This document shows positions 24,321-34,548 of a stretch of 64,000 nt of DNA, one piece after another (position 1 is the stretch's first letter; the number at the start of each line of letters is the position of its first letter). The stretch comes from an uncultured Bacteroidales bacterium. Its GTDB lineage: Bacteria > Bacteroidota > Bacteroidia > Bacteroidales > UBA932. Under the pieces are notes generated by a model. That model was not told where the DNA came from, did not search any database, and was given only the letters and a program-made list of their open reading frames with translations. Location of the stretch: contig CAKUXR010000003.1 in NCBI GenBank assembly GCA_934700615.1, positions 1 through 64,000 of the forward strand, given 5' to 3'. The position numbers and the translations under genes were made by a program.

Positions 24321-27300
24321 ATGAAAAATCAGATCAGATTGTTATTAGTAGCTATGCTGATGACAGGCATCTGCAGAGCACCTGCAAACGCGGAAATTCC
24401 AACTTATGTAGAAACGCAACAAAACACGCACACTGTCAAGGGTATAGTCAGGGATGCCCTTGGACCTATGGCCGGAGTCAATGTCCTTATAAAAGGGACG
24501 TCCACGGGAATGATTACCAACCAGGACGGCTCATACAATCTTTCAAATGTGCAGGTCGGAGCAACCCTGGAGTTTTCCTTCATCGGCTATAAGACAGTAG
24601 AAGTTACTGTCGGGGCAGACGAAACCATAAATGTCACACTTCAGGAAGACCAGAATCTGCTGGACGAACTCGTCGTAGTAGGTTACGGCACCGTGAAGAA
24701 GAGCGACGTGACAGGTTCAGTTTCTTCTGTCAGTGCTGAAGCATTGGAAAAAGCATCCACAGGTGATGCGCTCCAGGCACTTCAGGGACGTGCAGCCGGT
24801 GTGCAGATTGTAACGGCAGGCGGTTCCCCTGATGCTGTGGCAGAAATCAAAATCCGTGGAACCGGTTCTCCTAACGGTTCAAGCCCGTTATACGTAGTAG
24901 ATGGATTTCCTCTGTCAGACATCAATTACCTTAGCCCTAATGACATCGCGTCCATCGAAATTCTCAAGGACGCATCAGCTTGTGCCATCTATGGTTCACG
25001 CGGCGCCAATGGTGTCGTCATGATTACCACAAAGAAGGCAAAGGCAGGAGCATTGAAAATCAATGTAAAAAGTGAATTCGGAGTTGAAGCGACACCTAAG
25101 AAACCTGAGATGTTGAGTTCATCCGAATACGCGGAATTCACGAATTATGTAAGGGGCAATTCAGGACTGCCGGCCAAGTATGACGACCCGTCATCGATTG
25201 CAACCAATACGAACTGGTTCAAAGAGGTCATGCGCACCGGCATCTATCAGAATCACAGTATAACATTGTCAGGAGGCTCTGACAAACTGTCGACTGTCTT
25301 CACCACAAATATGTTCAATCGTCAGGGAACTGTAAAATCCACTTCTTTCGAACGTCTGAACTTCTCCCAGAAGACACAGTACAAGCCTTTCGAGATTCTG
25401 ACATTGCAGGCTTCCTTCACCGGGTCATTCATGAAAACGAACTCACTCGGCGCCAACGGTTCCAACAACAGGACAATTTTCCTTTCTTCTCTCATCGCTC
25501 CGCCTGATGTACCTGTATGGAACGACGTAACCGACTATTATAGCGGTATTACTGCATTCCGTCTGGCAAACCCTGCTGGAGTAATCGCAAGAAACAACTC
25601 CAAGAGCAATCTCAATTTCCTGATGATGAACCTCAATGCTGACTTGAAGATCACCAAGGACCTCATGTTCACATCCCGTTTCGGATATAATTACAGGACC
25701 ATACTCAGCTCCAATTTCACCCCAATCTACACTGAAACTTCCAATATTGCCAGCGGAAATACTGAAGTGTACCGCGGAACGACTTTCAGCAAAGACTGGA
25801 CATGGGAGAACATGCTGACGTACACCAAGAAAATCGGCGCACACGACATTTCAGTAATGGCTGCCATGTCTGCAAGAGACTATTATAGGGAGTGGTATGC
25901 AGGCAACAAGAAAAATCTTCCTAGCGAAGCCGAACAGTTCCGTTACTTCGATGCCGCATCAGATACAAGTCCTTCACTTACCGGCGGTGCTGAAGCACAG
26001 GGAATGCTCTCATACTTGGGAAGAATCAACTACAATCTTCTTGACAGATATCTCTTTACCGCATCCTTCCGTGCTGACGGCTCATCCCGATTCGTCGGTT
26101 CCAAGAAATGGGGATATTTCCCTTCAGGAGCTTTTGCATGGAAGATTTCTGAAGAACCTTTCTTCAAGAACATGGGTGCCAAATGGTTCAACATGGCGAA
26201 GCTCCGACTTGGCTGGGGTCAGATAGGTAACGAGCGTATCTCTTCATATTATCCATATCAGACATCAATCTCCCAGAACCAGTACTATGTACTCGGTGAC
26301 AAGGAAAGAATCAACGGCGTCTTGCTGAGCACACTTGGAAATAAAGATATCCAGTGGGAAACATCAGAACAGTACAATGCCGGACTCGATCTTGGTTTCT
26401 TTACGAACAGACTTAATGCATCCGTAGATATCTATCTCCGCAAGACTGACAATATCCTTCTCAACGAGACTGTTCCGCGCGTTGCCGGCACAAGATCAAT
26501 CATCAGGAATGTCGGAGGTATGCAGAACAAAGGACTTGAAATAGCATTGGGATGGAAAGACGACATCGGTGAATTCTCATATAGCATTGATGCCAACGCA
26601 TCTTTTGTCAAGAACTCCGTAACAAACCTCGGAACTTCAGGCATTCTCCAGTCCAATGGTATCACATATGATTACGCATTGATAGATTTCCAGGGCCAGT
26701 TCGACAATATCATACGTTCTACCGTAGGTAACCCGTTCGGACGCTTCTACGGTTACAAGATGCTTGGAATCTTCCAGAACCAGCAGGAAATCGACAATTA
26801 CAAAAGTCCGGACGGAACCGTCATCATGCCAAGTGCAAAACCAGGAGACACCAAATTTGCGGACACCAACAACGATGGAAAAATCAGCAGCGACGATATG
26901 ACAGTCATCGGAGATCCGAACCCGAAGATGGTTTACGGCCTTTCATTCAATGCCAGTTGGAAAGGATTCGACCTGTCACTTCTCTTCCAGGGAACTTACG
27001 GCAACGACATTTTCAATGCATCCAAATTCTACTTCGAGAAGTTCGACGGAAGACAGAATGTCCTCAAGTCAGCATACAAATCAGGATGGAGCAAAGAAGG
27101 CTCGACCAATTCCCGCCCGATTTCGCTCGCATATGATTCAGACGATGCCAGAAACAGCCAGAACTGGTGGCAATCCACAATGTATGTCGAGAACGGTTCT
27201 TACTTCAGACTCAAGAATCTCCAACTCGGATACACATTCAATTTCAAAGCAAAAAGAAATCCGTCATTAAGGTTATATCTGTCAGCCCAGAACCTTCTCA

Positions 27301-27410
27301 CATTGACAAAATATTCAGGTTTCGATCCTGAAATTTCAGACAACGGAGTGGATGCAGGCCAATATCCGCAGCCTCGCACTTTTGTCATCGGTGTCAATAT
27401 CAACCTTTAA
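24321..27410 (+). CDS. SusC-like TonB-linked outer-membrane transporter
   Basis: A 1029-residue transporter. Signal peptide (1-24), carboxypeptidase-regulatory-like domain (about 38-115, GPMAGVNVLIKGTSTG), the SusC hallmark LDELVVVGYGT (about 114-125), the plug with LYVVDGFPL and IEILKDASACAIYGSRGANG, and a barrel ending with RTFVIGVNINL. It imports oligosaccharides across the outer membrane with the SusD lipoprotein encoded 13 nt downstream. It is the first gene of a six-gene plus-strand operon driven by the HTCS. Confidence 0.95.
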   Translation: MKNQIRLLLVAMLMTGICRAPANAEIPTYVETQQNTHTVKGIVRDALGPMAGVNVLIKGTSTGMITNQDGSYNLSNVQVGATLEFSFIGYKTVEVTVGADETINVTLQEDQNLLDELVVVGYGTVKKSDVTGSVSSVSAEALEKASTGDALQALQGRAAGVQIVTAGGSPDAVAEIKIRGTGSPNGSSPLYVVDGFPLSDINYLSPNDIASIEILKDASACAIYGSRGANGVVMITTKKAKAGALKINVKSEFGVEATPKKPEMLSSSEYAEFTNYVRGNSGLPAKYDDPSSIATNTNWFKEVMRTGIYQNHSITLSGGSDKLSTVFTTNMFNRQGTVKSTSFERLNFSQKTQYKPFEILTLQASFTGSFMKTNSLGANGSNNRTIFLSSLIAPPDVPVWNDVTDYYSGITAFRLANPAGVIARNNSKSNLNFLMMNLNADLKITKDLMFTSRFGYNYRTILSSNFTPIYTETSNIASGNTEVYRGTTFSKDWTWENMLTYTKKIGAHDISVMAAMSARDYYREWYAGNKKNLPSEAEQFRYFDAASDTSPSLTGGAEAQGMLSYLGRINYNLLDRYLFTASFRADGSSRFVGSKKWGYFPSGAFAWKISEEPFFKNMGAKWFNMAKLRLGWGQIGNERISSYYPYQTSISQNQYYVLGDKERINGVLLSTLGNKDIQWETSEQYNAGLDLGFFTNRLNASVDIYLRKTDNILLNETVPRVAGTRSIIRNVGGMQNKGLEIALGWKDDIGEFSYSIDANASFVKNSVTNLGTSGILQSNGITYDYALIDFQGQFDNIIRSTVGNPFGRFYGYKMLGIFQNQQEIDNYKSPDGTVIMPSAKPGDTKFADTNNDGKISSDDMTVIGDPNPKMVYGLSFNASWKGFDLSLLFQGTYGNDIFNASKFYFEKFDGRQNVLKSAYKSGWSKEGSTNSRPISLAYDSDDARNSQNWWQSTMYVENGSYFRLKNLQLGYTFNFKAKRNPSLRLYLSAQNLLTLTKYSGFDPEISDNGVDAGQYPQPRTFVIGVNINL

Positions 27411-27423
27411 TAACTAGAGCTTT

Positions 27424-29112
27424 ATGAGAATACATAAAATAATGATGGCAACATTGAGCCTTGCCCTTTGTTGTTCCTGCAGCGACCTTTTGGAAAAAAA
27501 ACCTCTGGTCAATCTCGCAGTGGAGAATTACTATACTACGGAAGGTGAGGCGAAGACAGCCCTCATGGGTATATATCACGTCTTCATGACTGAGAACTTC
27601 GGTCTCTACCATTATCTTCATCTCGGAGACAATCTGTCAGACGACTCTCAGCTCGGCAACTCCCGTTCAGACGGTGTAGCGTGGGCAGGAAATGCCAAAT
27701 CATTGATCCAGTTCAATATTTTGCCGACGAATTCATACTCAGGCAACAACACTTGGAATCAGGATTTCCAAGTCGTGACAAATGCCAATTACCTGATCGA
27801 AAGTGTAACCAGGAACAACATCCATAACGCCGACAAGTATATTGCCGAAGCAAAGTTCCTGAGAAGTTACGTTTACTTCGACATGGCGCGTCAGTTCGGA
27901 GGCCTTCCTCTGGTAGATCATGTACTCACATACGAAGAATATTACAAGCCTCGTGCAACTGAAGATGAGACTTGGGAATTCATCGAGCAAGGCTTCAGGG
28001 ATGCAGTTGAAGGACTCCCTGAAACTTGGGATGCGGCCAATGTCGGGAGAGCAACCAAAGGAGCCGCTCTTGCAATGCTCGCCAGAACATACGTATATCA
28101 TGCCAGCCACAGCAAAAAGCAAGAGGATTGGCAGAATGCCTACGACACGATAAAGGAACTCGAGAAAGGCAACTGGTTCAGTCTTGAACCCCGTTATGAG
28201 GATATTTTCGACATGGAGCACCAGAACGGGCGTGAGATTATCTTCTCCATACAGTTCAGGACTTCCCATACAGGCTGGGGAGACTCAAATGACGGCAACA
28301 TGATGAGTTTCTACGGACACGATGCAGGAATCAAAATCGCCGACTTGAACAAATCCACGACGACATTGACTCCTGACCAGTATGAGTTCGTATGCAAAAA
28401 GCTGTTGGAAGAATTCCCTTCCAATGTCAATGAAGACGGGACACCGAAACCATATCTCAAGAAATGGACAGGATGGTCACTCCACTGCCCTACCCTTGAC
28501 CTCGTGAACGCTTTCGAGTCTGGCGACCCTCGCCTGAAGGCCACAGTAATTGCCCCTAACGAGTTTTACGACGGACACACCCATTTCAATCTCTCGAGCG
28601 ACAGCGGCTATCAGTCAAAGAAGGAATATGTACCATTCGCCTACCGCACTGAAGAAAGCAATGAGGATGACCTTCCGAGAAACATGATCATTCTCAGATA
28701 TGCCAACATCTTGCTCTATATGGCCGAGACATGCTGCCAGCTTGACAAGACAGGTGAAGCTCTTGACTATCTCGAAGAAGTCCGCGGCAGGGCAAGACGT
28801 AGCGGTGACGACCCTTCCGCACTGCCAAAGGTCACGACAACTAACAAAGAAGAACTGCTTGAGGCCATCTACCATGAAAGAAGAGTCGAATTGGCGATGG
28901 AATATGACCGCTACTGGGATTTGGCCCGCACCGGAAGAGCAGGAAAAGTAATGAAGGCATACTACCAGAAGTACGGCAACGACAATACACATCAGTACAA
29001 AGGCAAGAACTTCATTGAAGGTACGCATGAGCACATGCCTATCCCTCAGGCTGCAATCTCAGCATCTTACTATCAGGGTGTCCAGACACTCGAGCAGAAC
29101 AAAGGCTATTAA
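27424..29112 (+). CDS. SusD-like surface glycan-binding lipoprotein
   Basis: A 562-residue lipoprotein with a signal ending in CCSCSD. Family features include KPLVNLAVENYYTTEGEAKTA, AEAKFLRSYVYFDMARQFGG, MLARTYVYHAS (TPR-like helices) and a C-terminal ILRYANILLYMAE then ERRVELAMEYDRYWDLARTG. It acts as the lid of the SusC transporter and captures the substrate. Glycan specificity cannot be deduced. Confidence 0.95.
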   Translation: MRIHKIMMATLSLALCCSCSDLLEKKPLVNLAVENYYTTEGEAKTALMGIYHVFMTENFGLYHYLHLGDNLSDDSQLGNSRSDGVAWAGNAKSLIQFNILPTNSYSGNNTWNQDFQVVTNANYLIESVTRNNIHNADKYIAEAKFLRSYVYFDMARQFGGLPLVDHVLTYEEYYKPRATEDETWEFIEQGFRDAVEGLPETWDAANVGRATKGAALAMLARTYVYHASHSKKQEDWQNAYDTIKELEKGNWFSLEPRYEDIFDMEHQNGREIIFSIQFRTSHTGWGDSNDGNMMSFYGHDAGIKIADLNKSTTTLTPDQYEFVCKKLLEEFPSNVNEDGTPKPYLKKWTGWSLHCPTLDLVNAFESGDPRLKATVIAPNEFYDGHTHFNLSSDSGYQSKKEYVPFAYRTEESNEDDLPRNMIILRYANILLYMAETCCQLDKTGEALDYLEEVRGRARRSGDDPSALPKVTTTNKEELLEAIYHERRVELAMEYDRYWDLARTGRAGKVMKAYYQKYGNDNTHQYKGKNFIEGTHEHMPIPQAAISASYYQGVQTLEQNKGY

Positions 29113-29142
29113 GTTCTATAAACTAATAATACGAACACAAAA

Positions 29143-32100
29143 ATGATCAACAACAGAATCTTACTCAGCACGTTCCTGATGCTCTCATCGGCATTGGCCC
29201 TCAATGCCCAGGATCAGGTGACTGTGAAGGAGACCAAGGAGACCATACCTACTTACCTGGTAGGGAACCCGGATTTATATCCATATTTCTTCAACGGAAG
29301 AACTTACCAGGGAGCCGCAGGTCACGTATATCCATATGCTCTGTATGACAATCTCACAGATGAGAGAGTCGACAGGGACTACAAGTACCTCACCCTCGAG
29401 AACGAATACACAAAAATCGGTGTGCTTCCGGAAATCGGAGGCAGGATTTTCCAGGCTGAAGACAAACAGACAGGCTACAATTTCTTCTACCGCCAGCATG
29501 TCATCAAGCCGGCACTCATCGGAATGATCGGTTCATGGATTTCCGGTGGAGTAGAGTGGAATATTCCTCACCACCACCGTGCATCTTCCACCCTCAACGC
29601 AGGTTATGAAATCACCGAGAATGAGGATGGCAGCAAGACTATCTGGATAGGGGAAACCGAGCTTCGCCAGAGGCTCAAATGGACTATCGGCCTCACAATG
29701 TTCCCCGGCAAATCCTATGTCGAGGCGACATTCAAGATGCAGAACCGCACACCTGTCATGCAGAGTTTCCTCTATTGGGCCAATGTTTCCGTGCACTGCG
29801 ATGAAAACTATCAGGTCCAGTTCCCTCCTCAGACAATCTACGGTACTGCCCACAGCAAGGTGCAGTACACCGACTGGCCATACAACACCATTTGGGGAAA
29901 CAGTGAACCGACAGACAACAGCTGGTGGAAGAATTTCAAAAACGCGAATTCCACTTTCGCAGTCAATTATACCCAGGACTATCTGGTCGGCTACGATTTC
30001 GGAAAGAATGCCGGCACGGCACACTGGGCCAACCACCATCTCGTACCTGGAAAGAAGTTTTTCCTGTGGGGTACCAAAAGCGTCTGGAATGAGATGCTGA
30101 CGGAAAAGGATGGAGCCTACCTCGAACTCATGGTCGGAACATTTTCAGACAATCAGCCTGACTACAGCTGGATAGGACCTAATGAAGTCAGAGTGACAAA
30201 ACAGTATTGGTATCCTATCAAAGGTATCGGCGGCGCCAAGAACGTCACATTGGAAGGAGCCGTAAACATAGAGCGCACATCACCTGACAACTTCATGGTG
30301 GGATTCAACTCTACGGCACTTTACAAGCAGGCCAAGGTAATCATCAAAGCCGCCGGCAACGTGATTTCTGAAGAAACTGTTGACATTGACCCTGACACTC
30401 CTTATATCAAGAACATCAAGGTGTCTTCAACGCTGAAAGACAGCGAGTTTTTCGCCGGTCTCTACGACAGTAACGGTATCGAACTCGTAAGTTGGTCTCC
30501 TGCAGAGAAAGAGGAATACACCAAGCCGCATCCTGCAGACCGTCCGAAGCAGCCGTCAGAGTACAATTCTGTCGAAGAACTCCTCCTCGCTGGACAGAGA
30601 CTGGAGGAATTCCACAATGCACGCCTCAACCCTCTCCCTTACTACGAAGAGGCTCTTCGCCGCGATTCTCTCGATTCACGTGTCAATGTCAATCTCGGAA
30701 TCTACTATGCCAAGAGAGCAGAATGGACAGTTGCAGAGAAATACCTTTCCCGCGCATATAAGAGACTTACCGGATTGCACTATATGCCGGAAATCGCCAA
30801 AACCGGCGTCATCTACCACACGAACCCGAAGGACGGTGAGATGTTCTACTACTCCGGCGTAGTTGCACGCGCACTCGGAAAGATTTCTGAAGCCGAAAGC
30901 TACTTCTGGAAGTCAACCTGGTATCCTGGTTTCCAGTCTGCGTCCTATCTTTACCTCGCAGAAATGTATTGGAAACAGGGCAAGGTCAAAGATGCCCTGG
31001 AAGCTGTCGATGAATCCATCGCATTGAGCGGAAAGAGCACTCAGAGCAAATTCGTCAAAGCACATTTCCTGAGCACACAGGGCAAGAAGGCTGAAGCTGT
31101 CGCCTTGCTGGACGAGAACATAGCTTCCGACCCTATAGACTTCCTCAGCATCATTGAGAAAGCCCGTATTCAGGACAATAAGGAGCTGACCAAGCATGCC
31201 ATCACACACATGGGCATTCCTCTCCAGGAAGTTATTGAAGTGACAACCTTCTATAATGCCATAGGTGCATGGGACGATGCTGTAGCAATACTTGACTTCG
31301 CAATGGAGAACGGAACTCCATACTCATCAACTCCTATGCAGAAGAATGCTGTCGAGCCTTTCACGGCTTCTCCACTCCTGAACTATATGGCAGGATGGTA
31401 CAGTTCACAGGCCGGTCACGAAGACAAAGCTATGGACTATTACCGCAAGGCTGCCGAGATGTCTCCAGACTACTGCTTCACCTTCCGCGTCGAAGAATTG
31501 GAAATGCTCAGGGATGTCTTGGAAAAGAATCCAACTGACTGGAAGGCATACTATTATCTCGGCAATCTCCTGTACTACTATGACCGTAAAGACGAGGCTA
31601 TCGCAGCATGGAAGTCATCTACCGAGCTGAACAGCAACTTCGGAATGACATTCCGCAACCTCGGACACTCCGCATACAAGTACCTGAAAGACAAAACTCT
31701 TGCTGACAAGTACTACAATATGGCCATCAATGCGGACAGTTCCAACCCTATCTTCTTCCAGGAAATGGAAGATGTGGAGGCTGCCCTCAACGTACCGTCA
31801 GAAAAGAGACTCGCCCGTATGGAGAAATACCGCAAGACCATCGAGAAATCTGATGACGCCACATCACGTTTCGTCTATCTTCTGATCGACAACGGCAAGT
31901 ACCGCGATGCTCTCGACATCTTGGAGAACAGACACTTCCGCGTATGGGAAGGCGGCTCGACAGTATATACGCAGTTTGTGGATGCAAACCTTCTCTACGG
32001 TCTTTCCCAGCTGTCAAAACACCGCAACAGCAAAGCACATGAGAGTTTCCTGGCAGCAGGCACATTCCCTCGCAATCTGGAAACGAATGAACTCTCCAAC

Positions 32101-32541
32101 GGACCTCTCGTAGCTAAAGTAGCATATCATCAAGGACTTGCGTACAAGGCTCTCGGACAGAAAGACAAAGCACGCGAATCTTTCGGGAAATGCATACTCA
32201 CAGCCGGATCCGGAAGAGGCGAATACATTGATGAGAGATACTATTTCGTCGCAATGGCCCAGAAGGAACTCGGTCAGGAGGCTGAAGCAAAAGCCACACT
32301 GAAGAAGATCCAGGACTACATCGACAGCCAGAGCACCTCTGCTATCACAGTAGTGGACATTTACTCAAAGTTCGGCGAAGATGGCTCAAGCAACGTCATC
32401 AAAGCACGCAACCTCTATCTCCAGGGACTCGTTTACCTCGCCTCTGGAGACAGACAAAAGGCACATCAATGCTTCTGTGAGTCACTTGACCTGAACCAGG
32501 CCAGCGTCTGGACCAAATACTTCAGGGACAACACCAAGTAA
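29143..32541 (+). CDS. DUF5107 / TPR-repeat exported protein
   Basis: A 1132-residue exported protein. Signal peptide (1-22, ending LNAQ). The N-terminal half (about 30-440) is a DUF5107 beta domain, recognised by LPEIGGRIFQAEDKQTGYNF, FFYRQHVIKPALIGMIGSW and GGVEWNIPHHHRASS. This fold resembles aldose-epimerase or GH-clan beta-sandwich domains. The C-terminal half (about 470-1125) is built of TPR units such as YYLGNLLYYYDRKDEAIAAW. DUF5107 proteins recur in Bacteroidota PULs next to glycoside hydrolases; an enzymatic role on the imported glycan is suspected but unproven. It follows susD by 30 nt. Confidence 0.85.
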   Translation: MINNRILLSTFLMLSSALALNAQDQVTVKETKETIPTYLVGNPDLYPYFFNGRTYQGAAGHVYPYALYDNLTDERVDRDYKYLTLENEYTKIGVLPEIGGRIFQAEDKQTGYNFFYRQHVIKPALIGMIGSWISGGVEWNIPHHHRASSTLNAGYEITENEDGSKTIWIGETELRQRLKWTIGLTMFPGKSYVEATFKMQNRTPVMQSFLYWANVSVHCDENYQVQFPPQTIYGTAHSKVQYTDWPYNTIWGNSEPTDNSWWKNFKNANSTFAVNYTQDYLVGYDFGKNAGTAHWANHHLVPGKKFFLWGTKSVWNEMLTEKDGAYLELMVGTFSDNQPDYSWIGPNEVRVTKQYWYPIKGIGGAKNVTLEGAVNIERTSPDNFMVGFNSTALYKQAKVIIKAAGNVISEETVDIDPDTPYIKNIKVSSTLKDSEFFAGLYDSNGIELVSWSPAEKEEYTKPHPADRPKQPSEYNSVEELLLAGQRLEEFHNARLNPLPYYEEALRRDSLDSRVNVNLGIYYAKRAEWTVAEKYLSRAYKRLTGLHYMPEIAKTGVIYHTNPKDGEMFYYSGVVARALGKISEAESYFWKSTWYPGFQSASYLYLAEMYWKQGKVKDALEAVDESIALSGKSTQSKFVKAHFLSTQGKKAEAVALLDENIASDPIDFLSIIEKARIQDNKELTKHAITHMGIPLQEVIEVTTFYNAIGAWDDAVAILDFAMENGTPYSSTPMQKNAVEPFTASPLLNYMAGWYSSQAGHEDKAMDYYRKAAEMSPDYCFTFRVEELEMLRDVLEKNPTDWKAYYYLGNLLYYYDRKDEAIAAWKSSTELNSNFGMTFRNLGHSAYKYLKDKTLADKYYNMAINADSSNPIFFQEMEDVEAALNVPSEKRLARMEKYRKTIEKSDDATSRFVYLLIDNGKYRDALDILENRHFRVWEGGSTVYTQFVDANLLYGLSQLSKHRNSKAHESFLAAGTFPRNLETNELSNGPLVAKVAYHQGLAYKALGQKDKARESFGKCILTAGSGRGEYIDERYYFVAMAQKELGQEAEAKATLKKIQDYIDSQSTSAITVVDIYSKFGEDGSSNVIKARNLYLQGLVYLASGDRQKAHQCFCESLDLNQASVWTKYFRDNTK

Positions 32542-32574
32542 TATCAATGTCAAACAACGCATAAAGTTTACAAG

Positions 32575-34548
32575 ATGAACAAAAGAATCACAATGTTATT
32601 GGCAGCCATGCTGGCAACCATGTCCATCTCCGCTCAGGAAAAGACATATTTCGTGTCCCCGGACGGAAACGACGGTTCAGACGGACTCTCGGTAGAGGGT
32701 GCGTGGAAAACCATCAACAAGGTCAACACCGTGGTCTTCCAGCCGGGAGACAAGATTCTCTTCGAATCAGGAGCAGTCTTCAAGGGGCAACTCAAGCCCC
32801 TTGGCTCCGGCTCGGAGGGCAAGCCGATAACCATATCATCATTCGGAGGCGAGAAACGCCCGGTGATTGACTTCGGAGAAGCCGAAGGCGCCGGCATCCT
32901 GCTCGAAAACATCTCGTACTGGGAAGTCAAAGGCATGGAAATCACGTCCAAGGCCCCGTTCAAGATAGGAGTCGGACGACAGGGCATATCCGTCACCGCA
33001 TCCGGTGCTGACCACAACCTCAAACATTTTGTCATACAGGACAACTATATTCACGACATTTGGGGGCAGATGGGCGGACGAGGAGAGAATGTCGGCTACT
33101 ACAGTTCCGCCATTCTTGTCAGGATTCTGCGTAACCGCGAGTCATTCCGGGACCCGTCATATAAACCGTCCACAATCAACGAAGTGCGCATCGAGGGCAA
33201 CAAGATAGAGCGCGTCGACAAGTGCGGCATAGTATGCTGGGGAGCCCGTGACAATGTCGTAGTCCGCAAGAACTATATGGACAACCTCGGAGGCGACGGC
33301 ATCTTCGTCAACGGACCATATCGCGGCCTCATCGAATACAATGTCATCCGCCGCAGCTGCATGAGGGCCGGGGCTCCGGACCTTCCTGGAGATGACGGAT
33401 GGTGGCCGCATGTCGCGGCCTGCTGGATTCAGGATACGGAAGAAACCATCATGCAGTTCAATGAAGTCTATGACACGGGCCGCAACATCTACAATGGTGA
33501 CGGATTCGCATACGACTTCGACTTCAACTGCAAGAGATGCATCGCACAGTACAACTACAGCAAAGAGAACAACGGTTTCCTTCTGCTGATGTACAACATC
33601 TTCGAGAATGTGGCACGCTACAACATCTCCGAGAACGACAAGACCCACCTCGTACAGATGCAAGGCAGCCTCAAGGATGACAACAACATATTGTACAACA
33701 ACGTGTTCTATGTCGATCATGGCCTTCTCGATTTGGATTTCTTCAGAGGCAACGAAAAGGAAACCGCAAAAGACATCAATGATCTGGGAGCCCATTTCCA
33801 CAACAATATCTTCTACGCCACAGGACAAGGACAGTTCCGCACCGCGTATTCTACCGGAGAGACATGGAAGAGAGAGTTCGATGATACACTCAGACCGGAC
33901 CTCCCGTCAGGAAGCATGTTCATGAGCAACTGCTACTTCGGCCCATGGAAGAGCGGCATCCCTGATGACCCTAAGGCACTCGTAGCAGATCCGAAGTTCA
34001 TTGCCCCGGGAACCGGTGGTGACGGATTATGCTCCCTCGACGGATACAGGCTCCGCCCGGACTCTCCATGTATCGGAGCAGGAACATATATTCCAGACAA
34101 CGGACGCCGCGATTTCTTCGGACAGCCTGTAACTGACGGCAAGACAGACATCGGAGCCTTCGAATATCTTGGAAGCATTCCTGAATCAGACCCGGAAAAA
34201 GAAGCCGCACTTGACAAGGCTGCACGTGAAGCCTCATCTGTAGCATGGGCCAGATGGAGTTTTCCTAAAGTCGTAGCGACCAACGGTCCATCCAGATTTA
34301 CCATACGTCTCCGGGAACCTATCACGGACGACATTAAAGGACAAATCAGCTGGACAAACCCAGACAACGGAAAAACACACAAACTGGACATTTCCAAACT
34401 GAAAGACCGCAGGACAATGGCAATCCCTGTCAATGCCAATGTCTCCGTCCCTGACGGAACAAAGGTCAAGGTATCGCTCACCAACGGTTCATTCAGTGAA
34501 GAATTCGAGATTCCAGTCAAGGAAGTTGAACTAAGGAACAGATGGTAA
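32575..34548 (+). CDS. Right-handed parallel beta-helix protein, first tandem copy
   Basis: A 657-residue secreted protein with signal peptide MNKRITMLLAAMLATMSISA. The N terminus has the pattern of polysaccharide-lyase-type beta-helices: TYFVSPDGNDGSDGLSVEGA, INKVNTVVFQPGDKILFESG. Beta-helix rungs follow (IQDNYIHDIWGQMGG, VRKNYMDNLGGDGIFVNG, MQFNEVYDTGRNIYNGDG), then a small beta-sandwich at the C terminus (about 560-657). It probably cleaves or binds an acidic or plant glycan, but no lyase family can be assigned with certainty. It is closely similar over its whole length to the next gene, so the pair arose by tandem duplication. Confidence 0.82.
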   Translation: MNKRITMLLAAMLATMSISAQEKTYFVSPDGNDGSDGLSVEGAWKTINKVNTVVFQPGDKILFESGAVFKGQLKPLGSGSEGKPITISSFGGEKRPVIDFGEAEGAGILLENISYWEVKGMEITSKAPFKIGVGRQGISVTASGADHNLKHFVIQDNYIHDIWGQMGGRGENVGYYSSAILVRILRNRESFRDPSYKPSTINEVRIEGNKIERVDKCGIVCWGARDNVVVRKNYMDNLGGDGIFVNGPYRGLIEYNVIRRSCMRAGAPDLPGDDGWWPHVAACWIQDTEETIMQFNEVYDTGRNIYNGDGFAYDFDFNCKRCIAQYNYSKENNGFLLLMYNIFENVARYNISENDKTHLVQMQGSLKDDNNILYNNVFYVDHGLLDLDFFRGNEKETAKDINDLGAHFHNNIFYATGQGQFRTAYSTGETWKREFDDTLRPDLPSGSMFMSNCYFGPWKSGIPDDPKALVADPKFIAPGTGGDGLCSLDGYRLRPDSPCIGAGTYIPDNGRRDFFGQPVTDGKTDIGAFEYLGSIPESDPEKEAALDKAAREASSVAWARWSFPKVVATNGPSRFTIRLREPITDDIKGQISWTNPDNGKTHKLDISKLKDRRTMAIPVNANVSVPDGTKVKVSLTNGSFSEEFEIPVKEVELRNRW